A stretch of DNA of 15,221 nucleotides from Vulcanisaeta sp. MG_3 (GTDB lineage: Archaea; Thermoproteota; Thermoprotei; Thermoproteales; Thermocladiaceae), in contig LOCH01000002.1 in assembly GCA_001516765.1 (NCBI GenBank), positions 1 to 15,221 of the forward strand, given 5' to 3'. This document shows, in pieces, positions 7,080-13,857 of this stretch. Under the pieces are notes generated by a model. The model was not told the origin of the DNA, searched no databases, and saw only the letters and a list, made by a program, of their open reading frames with translations. Position 1 is the first letter of the stretch. The number at the start of each line of letters is the position of its first letter. Position numbers and translations under genes: made by a program.

Positions 7080-7831
7080 GGGTTGCCAGGCTTAGGTATG
7101 CACACAGTGACCCATTATTCCGTTACTCCGGGTTGAACCCCCTATCTGTTGGCAATAATGAATCCATAAAGCTGATACTTGAGGGCGCTGTGGATGTGGC
7201 GTTTATCCCCATAACCTACGCCGCAATGCACTGCGATGCGCTTATTGTCATACCCGCCTTCGCAATCTATAGCCGAGGACCCATAATATCGGCCAGACTA
7301 TTCAGGGGCCTAGGTAGGGGATTCGCCGCCGTTGAGGACACAAGCGTTAATGCCCTAGCCCTCTCGAAATTAATGGGCATCACATTCAATAGGGTTTCGG
7401 ACCCCATAGACGCACTCAATAAGTACGAGGGAGTGTTGGTCATAGGTGATGAGGCGCTCAGAATGGTTGACAGGGGGTTCCCGTACATAGTGGACGTTGG
7501 TGAGCTTTGGGAGTCGAGGGTGGGCAAACCACTTGTTTACGCAGTCATGGTGACTAGGGTTGGTGTTGACTATGAGGAGGTTAAGCACGTCATTGATTCA
7601 TTAGGCGAATCCCTCAATAGGTTCTTCGGGAATCCAGATCCATTGATCGGGGAGGTTTCCCGTAGGTTGGGTGTTTCTGAGAAAATCATTAGGGATTACT
7701 TGCTAGGTAGTGTCAAGTATGTTGTTAATGATGAGGTTATTAAGGGCATAAGTGAGGAATTAACGATCTTCGGATTGCCCAACTGCCTGAATTATCTTGA
7801 GCTGGGCGAGGGAAGTAATGTTATTAAGTGA
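7076..7831 (+). CDS. mqnA: Chorismate dehydratase
   Basis: A 251-residue protein with the periplasmic-binding-like fold of the MqnA/MqnD family, acting in the cytoplasm. MqnA removes water from chorismate to give 3-[(1-carboxyvinyl)oxy]benzoate, the committed first step of the futalosine menaquinone pathway. Family marks are an N-terminal beta strand ending in NPLSVGN, GAVDVAFIPITYAA (37-50), LVIGDEALRM (121-130), and VDVGELWESRVGKPLVYAVM (139-158), matching the D-L-G-x-x-W-x-x-x-T-G-x-P-x-V-x-A pattern. The start overlaps the mqnE stop as ATGA and has GAGGTGA 4 nt upstream, so translation is coupled. Sequence similarity to MqnA outside these motifs looks low, but both neighbours support the assignment. 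Confidence 0.85.
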   Translation: MRVARLRYAHSDPLFRYSGLNPLSVGNNESIKLILEGAVDVAFIPITYAAMHCDALIVIPAFAIYSRGPIISARLFRGLGRGFAAVEDTSVNALALSKLMGITFNRVSDPIDALNKYEGVLVIGDEALRMVDRGFPYIVDVGELWESRVGKPLVYAVMVTRVGVDYEEVKHVIDSLGESLNRFFGNPDPLIGEVSRRLGVSEKIIRDYLLGSVKYVVNDEVIKGISEELTIFGLPNCLNYLELGEGSNVIK

Positions 7832-7861
7832 GGTAATTCAGGAATTCCCTGGTTGGTGTGC

Positions 7862-8662
7862 ATGGAGTTACTTGTTGGGCATAGTCCTGACCCTGACGAT
7901 GCGTTCATGTTCTATGCCCTCAAGAGAGGCAAGGTTAATGCTCCGTTTAGGGTTAGGGAGTTCCTGGTGGATATTGAGACCCTTAACAAGTTGGCGATGC
8001 ATGCTAGGTTGGATGTGTCTGCGGTTAGTACGCACGCCATGGCATACATAGGCGATAGGTACTACATACTGAGGGTTGGGGCGTCCATGGGCATTAGGTA
8101 CGGCCCTGTGGTTGTTGGTAAGGGGGATAAGCCAGGACTCGTGGCCGTACCGGGCACCTACACGACAGCCACCTTACTACTAAGGCTTGCAATGCCCGAT
8201 GCTAAAACGGTGGAGCTGCCGTTTGATAAGATAATGGATGCGGTATCAAACGGCGTGGTTGACGCTGGAGTCTTAATTCACGAGGGACAGATAACGTATG
8301 AGAGGCATGGGTTGAGGAAGATAATGGATCTCGGTGAGTGGTGGTTCGAGCAGACAAAATTACCGACACCCCTCGGTCTCGATGTCGTGAAGGCATCATT
8401 AGGCATGGACGTAGCCACCGAGGTGAAGAGGGCACTTACCGAATCCCTGCGCTATGCGATGAATAACCCTGAGGAGGCGTTGAGGCATGCCATGGAATTC
8501 GCCAGGGGCTTGAGCTTAGAGGATACGAGGAGGTTCGTGTATATGTACATCAATGACTACACAATGGACATGGGCGTTGATGGGGAGAGGGCGATTAAGA
8601 CCCTTCTTGAGTGGGGTGCGGATGAGAGGATCATACCGAGGACGCAGGTACTGATTGTGTAG
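7862..8662 (+). CDS. mqnD: 1,4-dihydroxy-6-naphthoate synthase
   Basis: About 266 residues, typical for MqnD, which converts cyclic dehypoxanthinyl futalosine (the MqnC product) to 1,4-dihydroxy-6-naphthoate. The family N-terminus GHSPDPDDAFMFYAL is clear (bacterial forms usually have SPCPNDTF). VSTHAMAYI and VDAGVLIHEGQITY follow; the His of IHEGQ, at about residue 140, matches the proposed catalytic His of the Thermus enzyme. The frame is open to a TTG at 7853 and GTG at 7856. I chose ATG 7862 because it directly precedes the conserved ELLVGHSP strand and has GGTG a few bases upstream. It follows mqnA by 30 bp and closes the mqnEAD operon. No futalosine hydrolase or later menaquinone gene is in the window. 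Confidence 0.9.
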   Translation: MELLVGHSPDPDDAFMFYALKRGKVNAPFRVREFLVDIETLNKLAMHARLDVSAVSTHAMAYIGDRYYILRVGASMGIRYGPVVVGKGDKPGLVAVPGTYTTATLLLRLAMPDAKTVELPFDKIMDAVSNGVVDAGVLIHEGQITYERHGLRKIMDLGEWWFEQTKLPTPLGLDVVKASLGMDVATEVKRALTESLRYAMNNPEEALRHAMEFARGLSLEDTRRFVYMYINDYTMDMGVDGERAIKTLLEWGADERIIPRTQVLIV

Positions 8663-8666
8663 TGGC

Positions 8667-8720
8667 ATGGTTAAATTGCGCATTGATGGGCCACGACTGT
8701 CTAAATATGTATTTAACCAT
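8667..8720. repeat. 10-bp perfect inverted repeat after mqnD
   Basis: ATGGTTAAAT (8667-8676) and ATTTAACCAT (8711-8720) are exact reverse complements separated by 34 bases, just after the mqnD stop. A second, shorter inverted repeat, TTCTTAA (8729-8735) with TTAAGAA (8746-8752), follows. Together they fill most of the 134-bp gap before the next gene. They could end the mqn transcript as a stem-loop, or bind a regulator upstream of the next promoter; the sequence does not decide. Confidence 0.4.
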
Positions 8721-8765
8721 TGACTAAGTTCTTAATTATAATTCCTTAAGAATTTGCATAAATCC

Positions 8766-8774
8766 TTTTATTAA
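8766..8774 (+). promoter_or_regulatory. TATA-like box for the porG-like gene
   Basis: TTTTATTAA is centred 27 nt upstream of the ATG at 8797, as expected for a leaderless crenarchaeal transcript. It shows that the gene is probably transcribed separately from the mqn operon. Confidence 0.55.
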
Positions 8775-8796
8775 GCATTGAATACATTAGCCACGT

Positions 8797-9234
8797 ATGC
8801 CCGAGGTACATGAAGTAATATTCTACGGTAAAAGTGGGGATGGCATTCATCTAATGGTTGATCGGCTGGTTCAGGACTTGATAAGGCGTGGATTTTATGT
8901 AATGGCTTACCCTGAGTATGACCCGGAGCGTAGGGAGACTATGGCTAGGGTGCATGTTAGGGTGTCGAAAGAACCCATTTACGAGAGAGGCCCGGTCACG
9001 AGGCCTGAGGTTGCGGTTTTCATGGACTTCAGATTACTCAAGCACGCTAAGGAGGCGCTTGGTGCTGGAAAGATTATTGTGAATGCGCCAAGTAAGGACT
9101 TACTAAATAATTACCTGGGTGATAATGACATCAAGCCTGAGTTATACGTAATTGACTTGCATGGTCTCAGGAGGAAGGGCATTGATTATACACCGCACAT
9201 AACTGAGTTGGTAACGAAGGCACTAGGCCTCTAA
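8797..9234 (+). CDS. 2-oxoacid:ferredoxin oxidoreductase gamma-like protein (short, orphan)
   Basis: A 145-residue protein that resembles the gamma subunit/domain of pyruvate, ketoisovalerate or indolepyruvate ferredoxin oxidoreductases. The N-terminal FYGKSGDGIHLMVDRLVQD corresponds to the family's G-x-G-G-Q-G nucleotide-like loop, and YPEYDPERRETMARVHVRVS plus KEPIYERGPVTRPEVAVFMD follow the usual gamma pattern. Full gamma subunits usually run about 170-190 residues, so the C-terminal part is short here. No alpha, beta or delta subunit gene is nearby. It has its own TATA-like box and converges on trpC with only 3 bp between stop codons. The complex it joins, if any, cannot be told. An indolepyruvate link is attractive beside trp genes but is only context. 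Confidence 0.7.
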   Translation: MPEVHEVIFYGKSGDGIHLMVDRLVQDLIRRGFYVMAYPEYDPERRETMARVHVRVSKEPIYERGPVTRPEVAVFMDFRLLKHAKEALGAGKIIVNAPSKDLLNNYLGDNDIKPELYVIDLHGLRRKGIDYTPHITELVTKALGL

Positions 9235-9237
9235 ACT

Positions 9238-9978
9238 TCAAAGCCTCACATTCGCCAAATCCCTAGAGAGCTCAGGCCTCCTCATTAATGCTGTGCCAAC
9301 AAGTATTGCGTTCGCGCCCTCCCTAGCTAATTTAACAGCGTCATCAACATCCTTCACACCACTCTCGGCAATCACTAAGTCAGCCTTGCCCCTAACAAGC
9401 CTAATTATCGATATGGATCGGTCGAGAGACACGGATAAGTTGCCCAAATCCCTAGCGTTAATACCTAACATAATGTTAGGATTAGTATTCACAACATCGA
9501 TCGCGTCATCCTCATTGTCAACCTCAATGAGGGGTTCAAGACCCTCCTTAACGGCTAATTCCACGAAATCCCATAGTCTATCACCCAATAACCTCTTTAT
9601 AAGGAGGATAGAACTTGCGCCAAGCTCCTTGGCATCCCTCACCTGCCTTTCATCAATGACGAAGTCCTTATACAGTATTGGCTTACCGTAACCCAACGCC
9701 ACCTTTACGAATAGGGGTGAGCCGAGGAAGTAGATTGGCTCAACCAATACGCTGAAGCCTGTGGCGTACCTACTGACGATGTCGAAGTACGTCCATGGGT
9801 CAAGATCAAGTCTAATGACACCACTTGGACTCGCCCTCTTGTACTCAGCAATGAGCGCCAGGTAACCCTCAGAGTTCCTATCCTCAATGGCCCTAATCAT
9901 ACTCGAAACCCTCACATTGAGCTTCATCGCGTTAATACGTCTCATAGTCAACTCCCTCACCACATCTAGAAAGTCCAT
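9238..9978 (-). CDS. trpC: Indole-3-glycerol phosphate synthase
   Basis: A 246-residue TIM-barrel enzyme, the usual size of the archaeal monofunctional form. It closes the indole ring of CdRP to give indole-3-glycerol phosphate, substrate of TrpA. All expected catalytic residues are visible: IAEYKRASPSG (Glu45, Lys47), LYKDF (Lys104), LIEVDNE (Glu152), GINARDL (Asn174) and IAESGV (Glu205, Ser206), with GANAILVGTALM near the C-terminus for phosphate binding. The ATG at 978 bases before 10956, i.e. position 9978, has a TATA-like box 26 nt upstream. It is transcribed away from the trpABDFEG operon, so the pathway is split between two divergent units, and converges with the porG-like gene. Confidence 0.95.
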   Translation of the reverse strand: MDFLDVVRELTMRRINAMKLNVRVSSMIRAIEDRNSEGYLALIAEYKRASPSGVIRLDLDPWTYFDIVSRYATGFSVLVEPIYFLGSPLFVKVALGYGKPILYKDFVIDERQVRDAKELGASSILLIKRLLGDRLWDFVELAVKEGLEPLIEVDNEDDAIDVVNTNPNIMLGINARDLGNLSVSLDRSISIIRLVRGKADLVIAESGVKDVDDAVKLAREGANAILVGTALMRRPELSRDLANVRL

Positions 9979-10000
9979 TAGGCATCAAATGAACGACTAG

Positions 10001-10008
10001 GTAAAAAG
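10001..10008 (-). promoter_or_regulatory. TATA-like box for trpC
   Basis: On the minus strand the bases read CTTTTTAC, centred about 26 nt upstream of the trpC ATG at 9978. There is no Shine-Dalgarno site before that ATG, so a leaderless mRNA is expected. Confidence 0.55.
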
Positions 10009-10046
10009 CATTGCCCACATTAAAATCCGCTGGTTTATGATGGCTG

Positions 10047-10065
10047 ATTTCATCGTAGATGAAAT
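10047..10065. promoter_or_regulatory. 8-bp perfect dyad in the trpC/trpA gap
   Basis: ATTTCATC (10047-10054) and GATGAAAT (10058-10065) are exact reverse complements around GTA. The dyad lies about 40 bp upstream of the trpC TATA-like box and about 140 bp upstream of the trpA one. Size and shape suit a dimeric DNA-binding regulator, but nothing else supports this. The rest of the 273-bp gap is AT-rich, with a further TATA-like TTATAAATTA at 10143-10152. Confidence 0.35.
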
Positions 10066-10182
10066 GCTAAGATATCTCCCAGGATAAGGAGGTTGGAAAC
10101 TAAGCTAAGTAGGATATTTAGATTACTGAAATTATTATAGGGTTATAAATTATTTCGTGGATTAATAGTTATTATAGATAAG

Positions 10183-10231
10183 CAGGTTGGGTGTATACAT
10201 AATGTTTTTAAACCTCTTAGCGCCCAACCTG
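10183..10231. promoter_or_regulatory. Inverted repeat flanking the trpA promoter
   Basis: CAGGTTGGGTG (10183-10193) and CGCCCAACCTG (10221-10231) pair at 10 of 11 positions, 27 bases apart. They lie on both sides of the likely trpA TATA box, the right arm falling between that box and the predicted start site. This suits a looping or dimer-of-dimers operator for trp control. If transcription instead starts at the TATA-like element at 10143-10152, both arms would be in the leader RNA and could form a stem. Which applies cannot be decided here. Confidence 0.5.
10205..10213 (+). promoter_or_regulatory. TATA-like box for the trpABDFEG operon
   Basis: TTTTTAAAC is the best TATA match close to trpA. 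It predicts a transcription start near 10235, leaving a leader of roughly 17 nt. GGTGGG (10234-10239) lies close to that point. It lies about 13 nt before the trpA ATG, a long spacing, and 4 nt before the earlier out-of-frame ATG at 10244. Confidence 0.5.
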
Positions 10232-10243
10232 TTGGTGGGTATT

Positions 10244-10261
10244 ATGCCCCAATGGAGATAA
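10244..10261 (+). other. Five-codon mini-ORF (Met-Pro-Gln-Trp-Arg) overlapping trpA start
   Basis: ATGCCCCAATGGAGATAA encodes MPQWR followed by a stop that lies 10 bases inside trpA, in another frame. GGTGGG lies 4 nt upstream, better Shine-Dalgarno spacing than for the trpA ATG at 10252. Its Trp codon at the head of a trp operon invites comparison with leader peptides, but one Trp codon in five is weak evidence and chance is quite possible. Confidence 0.25.
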
Positions 10262-10971
10262 GGAAACCGGGTCTCGGCGCCTACGTAACAGCTACCTACC
10301 CAAACAAGGTCTTGTTTCTAAATGCCGTTAAGTGCCTCTCGGAGGTCTCGGATTTCCTCGAGGTTGGTATACCAACCTTAAATCCTAAGTATGATGGACC
10401 AGTCATAAGGAAGACCCACTTTGCGGCTGAGTTGAAGGGGTTGGATGCAATCAATGTTGCTAGGTATGGCACCATACCAACGATACTGATGGGGTACATT
10501 GAGGATTACGCTAATAGGCTGGAGTTGGTTGCTCAGGTGGCTAGTGAGGTTGGTGCGTCCTCAGTCCTATTCCCAGACCTACTCTTCGAACATATTGATA
10601 GGCTTGAGGATTACGTGGTAACCATGAGGAATTATGGCTTAAGGCCAAGCTTCTTCGTAGCCAGCAACACACCTCATAGACTTGTGAACCTGCTCGTTAA
10701 GTATGAACCACTCTTCATGTACCTAGGGCTTTACGCAGCCACTGGTATAAAGCTGCCGCTATACATTGAGAAGAATATTAGAGAGGTTAAGAGGCTTGTT
10801 GATGGCACGACCCTAGTTGCTGGTTTTGCAATAAATAGCCCTGAAATGGTTAGGTTGGTAATCAATGCTGGAGCAGATGCTGTGGTTGTTGGTACGGCGC
10901 TTGTGGATAAACTAGGTAATGGGGAGGAATGTAGGAGATTCATGATGGAACTAAGGGGTGGTTTAGCATGA
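10252..10971 (+). CDS. trpA: Tryptophan synthase alpha chain
   Basis: A 239-residue TIM-barrel protein, slightly shorter than bacterial TrpA (about 268). It cleaves indole-3-glycerol phosphate to indole and glyceraldehyde 3-phosphate. [20 protein letters not shown] contains the catalytic pair, Glu37 and Asp48 (E. coli Glu49 and Asp60). The phosphate-binding end is visible as [11 protein letters not shown] and [12 protein letters not shown]. No in-frame start codon precedes the ATG before an unlikely stretch of leader. It is the first gene of trpABDFEG and its TGA overlaps the trpB ATG by 4 bases. The N-terminus is compact, starting directly at strand 1 with no long leader helix. Confidence 0.93.
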   Translation: MEIRKPGLGAYVTATYPNKVLFLNAVKCLSEVSDFLEVGIPTLNPKYDGPVIRKTHFAAELKGLDAINVARYGTIPTILMGYIEDYANRLELVAQVASEVGASSVLFPDLLFEHIDRLEDYVVTMRNYGLRPSFFVASNTPHRLVNLLVKYEPLFMYLGLYAATGIKLPLYIEKNIREVKRLVDGTTLVAGFAINSPEMVRLVINAGADAVVVGTALVDKLGNGEECRRFMMELRGGLA

Positions 10972-12212
10972 TGATACCCCACTATTGGTATAACATAAAT
11001 GTGGATTTGCCAAAGCCGTTACCACCACCCATAGACCCCTACGATGGAGATTCAAGGATAGCATTGCTCATGAGGATACTACCAAGCGAGTTGTTGGATC
11101 AGGAGTTCACGGCACTTAGGTATGTCCCAATACCCGATGAGGTTAGAGAGTTATACGCGAGGATTGGCAGACCAACACCACTATTCAGGGCTGTGGGTCT
11201 CGAGAGGGCGTTGAATACTGGTGTTCGGATCTACTATAAGTTCGAGGGTGCATTACCCGCTGGTTCTCATAAGCTTAATACAGCGTTGGCGCAGGTTTAC
11301 TACGCCATTAAGGACAAGGCTAGGGAGGTTGTTACCGAAACAGGCGCTGGACAGTGGGGTTTGGCCGTTTCATTAGCGTCGTCATTACTTGGTATTAAGG
11401 CCACGGTCTTTATGACGAGGAGCTCATACATGGGCAAGAAGAATAGGGTTCTGTTCATGAGGGTTTATGGCGCCGATGTGCATCCAAGCCCGAGTGAGTT
11501 GACGAAATACGGTAGGGAGGCACTCAGGGCTAGGCCGGATCACCCAGGTAGTTTGGGGTTGGCTATTACCGAGGCCATTGAGTACACGCTCATGGGTGAG
11601 GGTAGGAAGTACATACCAGGTAGTGTGCTTGGCTTCGTTGTACTTCACCAAACCGTGATCGGCATGGAGGCTATAAAGCAATTACCTGAGGAGCCCGACT
11701 TGGTAATAGGTTGCGTTGGCGGTGGCTCGAACTTCAGTGGTTTCTCATTCCCAATGATAGGCGCGAAGCTGAGGGGTGAGGGTTTTGAGAGAACGAGGTT
11801 CCTTGCCGTGGAGTCTGAGGCGGCGCCTAAGTTAACGAAGGGTGAGTACACCTACGACTTTCCAGATACGGGTGGTTTATTACCCATGGTGAAGATGCTG
11901 ACGCTGGGCCACGACTTCGTACCACCACCAACACATGCCGCTGGGCTTAGGTACCACGGCGCCGCACCAGCCCTTTCATTGCTTACCAGGGAGGGTATTG
12001 TTGAGGCTAGGTCGTATGGGCAGGATGAGGTTATGGAAGCCGCGAGGCTCTTTGCCAGGGCTGAGGGAATAATACCGGCGCCAGAGTCCTCCCACGCAAT
12101 TAGGGCTGTGATTGATGAGGCTAGGAGATTACCGCGAGGCTCGGTCATCGCGTTTAACTTATCGGGACATGGTTTGCTGGATCAGGACTTCTACGAGAGG
12201 ATTGTTGGGTGA
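10968..12212 (+). CDS. trpB: Tryptophan synthase beta chain, TrpB2 type
   Basis: A 414-residue PLP enzyme that condenses indole with serine. Several features mark it as TrpB2 rather than TrpB1: the extended N-terminus with PPPIDP (19-24), RPTPLFRA (68-75), [16 protein letters not shown] with PLP Lys102 (TrpB1 usually has AHK-x-N-N), [11 protein letters not shown] with the conserved Glu125, and SGHGLLD at the C-terminus. [10 protein letters not shown] binds the PLP phosphate. GGTG lies 7 nt before the ATG at 10968. Being the beta gene next to trpA, it corresponds to the operon-borne TrpB2a form known from Sulfolobus, which works with TrpA (established for that organism, inferred here). No TrpB1 gene is in the window. 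Confidence 0.94.
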   Translation: MMIPHYWYNINVDLPKPLPPPIDPYDGDSRIALLMRILPSELLDQEFTALRYVPIPDEVRELYARIGRPTPLFRAVGLERALNTGVRIYYKFEGALPAGSHKLNTALAQVYYAIKDKAREVVTETGAGQWGLAVSLASSLLGIKATVFMTRSSYMGKKNRVLFMRVYGADVHPSPSELTKYGREALRARPDHPGSLGLAITEAIEYTLMGEGRKYIPGSVLGFVVLHQTVIGMEAIKQLPEEPDLVIGCVGGGSNFSGFSFPMIGAKLRGEGFERTRFLAVESEAAPKLTKGEYTYDFPDTGGLLPMVKMLTLGHDFVPPPTHAAGLRYHGAAPALSLLTREGIVEARSYGQDEVMEAARLFARAEGIIPAPESSHAIRAVIDEARRLPRGSVIAFNLSGHGLLDQDFYERIVG

Positions 12213-12217
12213 TGGGC

Positions 12218-13225
12218 ATGAGGAACATCCTCGACAAAATCGCCAGAAGGGTCGATCTAACGCTCGAGGAGGCTTATGGTGTGGCCAGGGACATGCTCAA
12301 CGGAATTGATGAGGCCTTGGGTGCGGCGATATTGATGGGGTTGAGGGTTAAGGGGGAGGTTGCCGAGGAGATCGCTGGTTTTGCCAAGGCGCTTAGGGAT
12401 AGTTGTGTGAGGATACCGCTTGGTGATGAGGGAGTTAGGTTCATAGACACCGCAGGCACTGGGGGTGATGGTTTCGGTACACTGAATGCATCAACAATAG
12501 CCGCGCTGGTCTCGGCCTACCTGGGGGCCTACGTTGTTAAGCACGGCAATAGGGGTGTTTCATCGGCATCTGGCAGTGCTGACTTCCTGGAAACCCTTGG
12601 CTTTAACATAAACATACCTCCCGATAAGGCGGCGCAGATGGCGCTTAAGCATAGGTTCACCTTCGCCTTCGCCCCCGCCTACCACCCAGCAATGCGCAAT
12701 GTCATGCCAATAAGGAAGAAGTTGGGTATTAGGACGATATTCAACCTGATAGGGCCCCTGGCGAACCCAGCCCTGGTAACTAGGCAGTTAATTGGTGTCG
12801 CTGAACCGCATCTATTGGATACCATGGCCCGCGCAGCCTCGGTGCTCGATTTCGAAAGGGCCGTCCTTGTTCATGGGGAGCCGGGCATTGACGAGGTTTC
12901 CGTGTTCGGCAAAACCACCGTTGTAGAGGTGAGGAGGTCTAGTGTGGATAAGTACTCCATAGAGCCGAGGGACTTGGGCCTGGGTACCTATAGGGTTGAT
13001 GATGTCCGTGTCGCAAGCCCTCTCGATAGTGTTGAGAGGTTTAGGAGGGCTGTGGCTGGCGTTGATGCTGCGGCTAGGGATTTCATAATAGCCAACACCG
13101 CCTTCGCGCTCTACGTGGCTGGTGTGGTTAGGGATTTGAGGGATGGTGTTGAGCTTGTCAAGTCAGGGTTGGATGAGGGCCTATGGGGCTATATCGATGA
13201 ACTCGTCAGGGTGAGTAGGTCATGA
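12218..13225 (+). CDS. trpD: Anthranilate phosphoribosyltransferase
   Basis: About 335 residues, the normal size. It transfers phosphoribosyl from PRPP to anthranilate. The PRPP loop DTAGTGGDGFGTLNAST and KHGNRGVSS are clear, as are HPAMRNVMPIRKKLGIRTIFN and GPLANP, which carry the anthranilate-binding region. The frame is open from GTG 12209 and ATG 12212, both overlapping the trpB stop. I prefer ATG 12218, since GGTGAT at 12208-12213 is a good Shine-Dalgarno site 4 nt upstream and the resulting MRNILDKI start matches the family. It lies in the middle of the operon and overlaps trpF by 4 bases at its end. Confidence 0.94.
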   Translation: MRNILDKIARRVDLTLEEAYGVARDMLNGIDEALGAAILMGLRVKGEVAEEIAGFAKALRDSCVRIPLGDEGVRFIDTAGTGGDGFGTLNASTIAALVSAYLGAYVVKHGNRGVSSASGSADFLETLGFNINIPPDKAAQMALKHRFTFAFAPAYHPAMRNVMPIRKKLGIRTIFNLIGPLANPALVTRQLIGVAEPHLLDTMARAASVLDFERAVLVHGEPGIDEVSVFGKTTVVEVRRSSVDKYSIEPRDLGLGTYRVDDVRVASPLDSVERFRRAVAGVDAAARDFIIANTAFALYVAGVVRDLRDGVELVKSGLDEGLWGYIDELVRVSRS

Positions 13226-13857
13226 CGCTCATGAAGGTGTGTGGTGTAACTAATGTGGATGATGCCATAATGGTGAGTAGGTACGCGGATTACGTTGGCG
13301 TTATCGTAATGTCCAAAGTCGCCACACCAAGGCTCGTGGATCTAGGCGTGGCTAGGGATATTGCCAACAGTGTTGGTTACCGAAAGCCTGTGGCTGTTGT
13401 TGAGGGAGTTGACCTTAAGTCCGCTGTTGACCTCGCATCCAGGTTGGGCTTCCCCGTTGTGCAGTATCACGGTATGGTGGATATTGATGGCTTGAGGATG
13501 GCACGTAAGTACGGCCTTAGGATCGCCCCAGTAATTAACTATAATGATGAGCATGGGCTTTCTAGGGTTACCGAGTTGGTTGATCATGATGATGTGGAGT
13601 ACGTATTGATCGACGCGCCCAAGGTTGGTTATAAATCATTTGAGCATGGTTTGAAGATACCCATTGATGTGGTGAGGAGGTTCGGTGGCGTTAATAAGGT
13701 AGGATTTGCGGGCGGTATTAACCCAAGCAATGTGGGTGTTATCCTTAGGTATAGGCCGTACCTAATAGACGTTAGCTCCGGTGTTGAGTCAAGCCCTGGG
13801 CGTAAAGATGAGAAGTTAGTGAGGAGGTTATACGAGGTGATTAAGAATGGTGGTTAG
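13222..13857 (+). CDS. trpF: Phosphoribosylanthranilate isomerase
   Basis: A 211-residue TIM-barrel enzyme, typical monofunctional size. It converts phosphoribosylanthranilate to CdRP, the TrpC substrate. The catalytic Cys7 lies in MKVCGVT and the catalytic Asp131 in VLIDAP. VQYHG (80-84), FAGGINPSNV and DVSSGVESSPGRKD complete the family pattern, the last two binding phosphate. The usual (V/L)QLHG reads VQYHG. GGTGA lies 7 nt before the ATG, which overlaps the trpD stop by 4 bases. The end overlaps trpE by 11 bases. Confidence 0.94.
   Translation: MTLMKVCGVTNVDDAIMVSRYADYVGVIVMSKVATPRLVDLGVARDIANSVGYRKPVAVVEGVDLKSAVDLASRLGFPVVQYHGMVDIDGLRMARKYGLRIAPVINYNDEHGLSRVTELVDHDDVEYVLIDAPKVGYKSFEHGLKIPIDVVRRFGGVNKVGFAGGINPSNVGVILRYRPYLIDVSSGVESSPGRKDEKLVRRLYEVIKNGG

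Noticed and set aside
7853..7861. TTG or GTG start for mqnD
   Set aside because: Adds only three residues not seen in the family, while ATG 7862 immediately precedes the conserved first strand.
10033..10070. Possible C/D box guide RNA, from ATGATG, CTGA and ATGA-like boxes
   Set aside because: The boxes are too close together to leave guide segments and the second C-like box lacks a D partner; the bases are better explained by the perfect dyad at 10047-10065.
10067..10121. Imperfect repeat CTAAGATATC with GATATTTAG
   Set aside because: One mismatch/insertion, a long loop and AT-rich content make chance likely.
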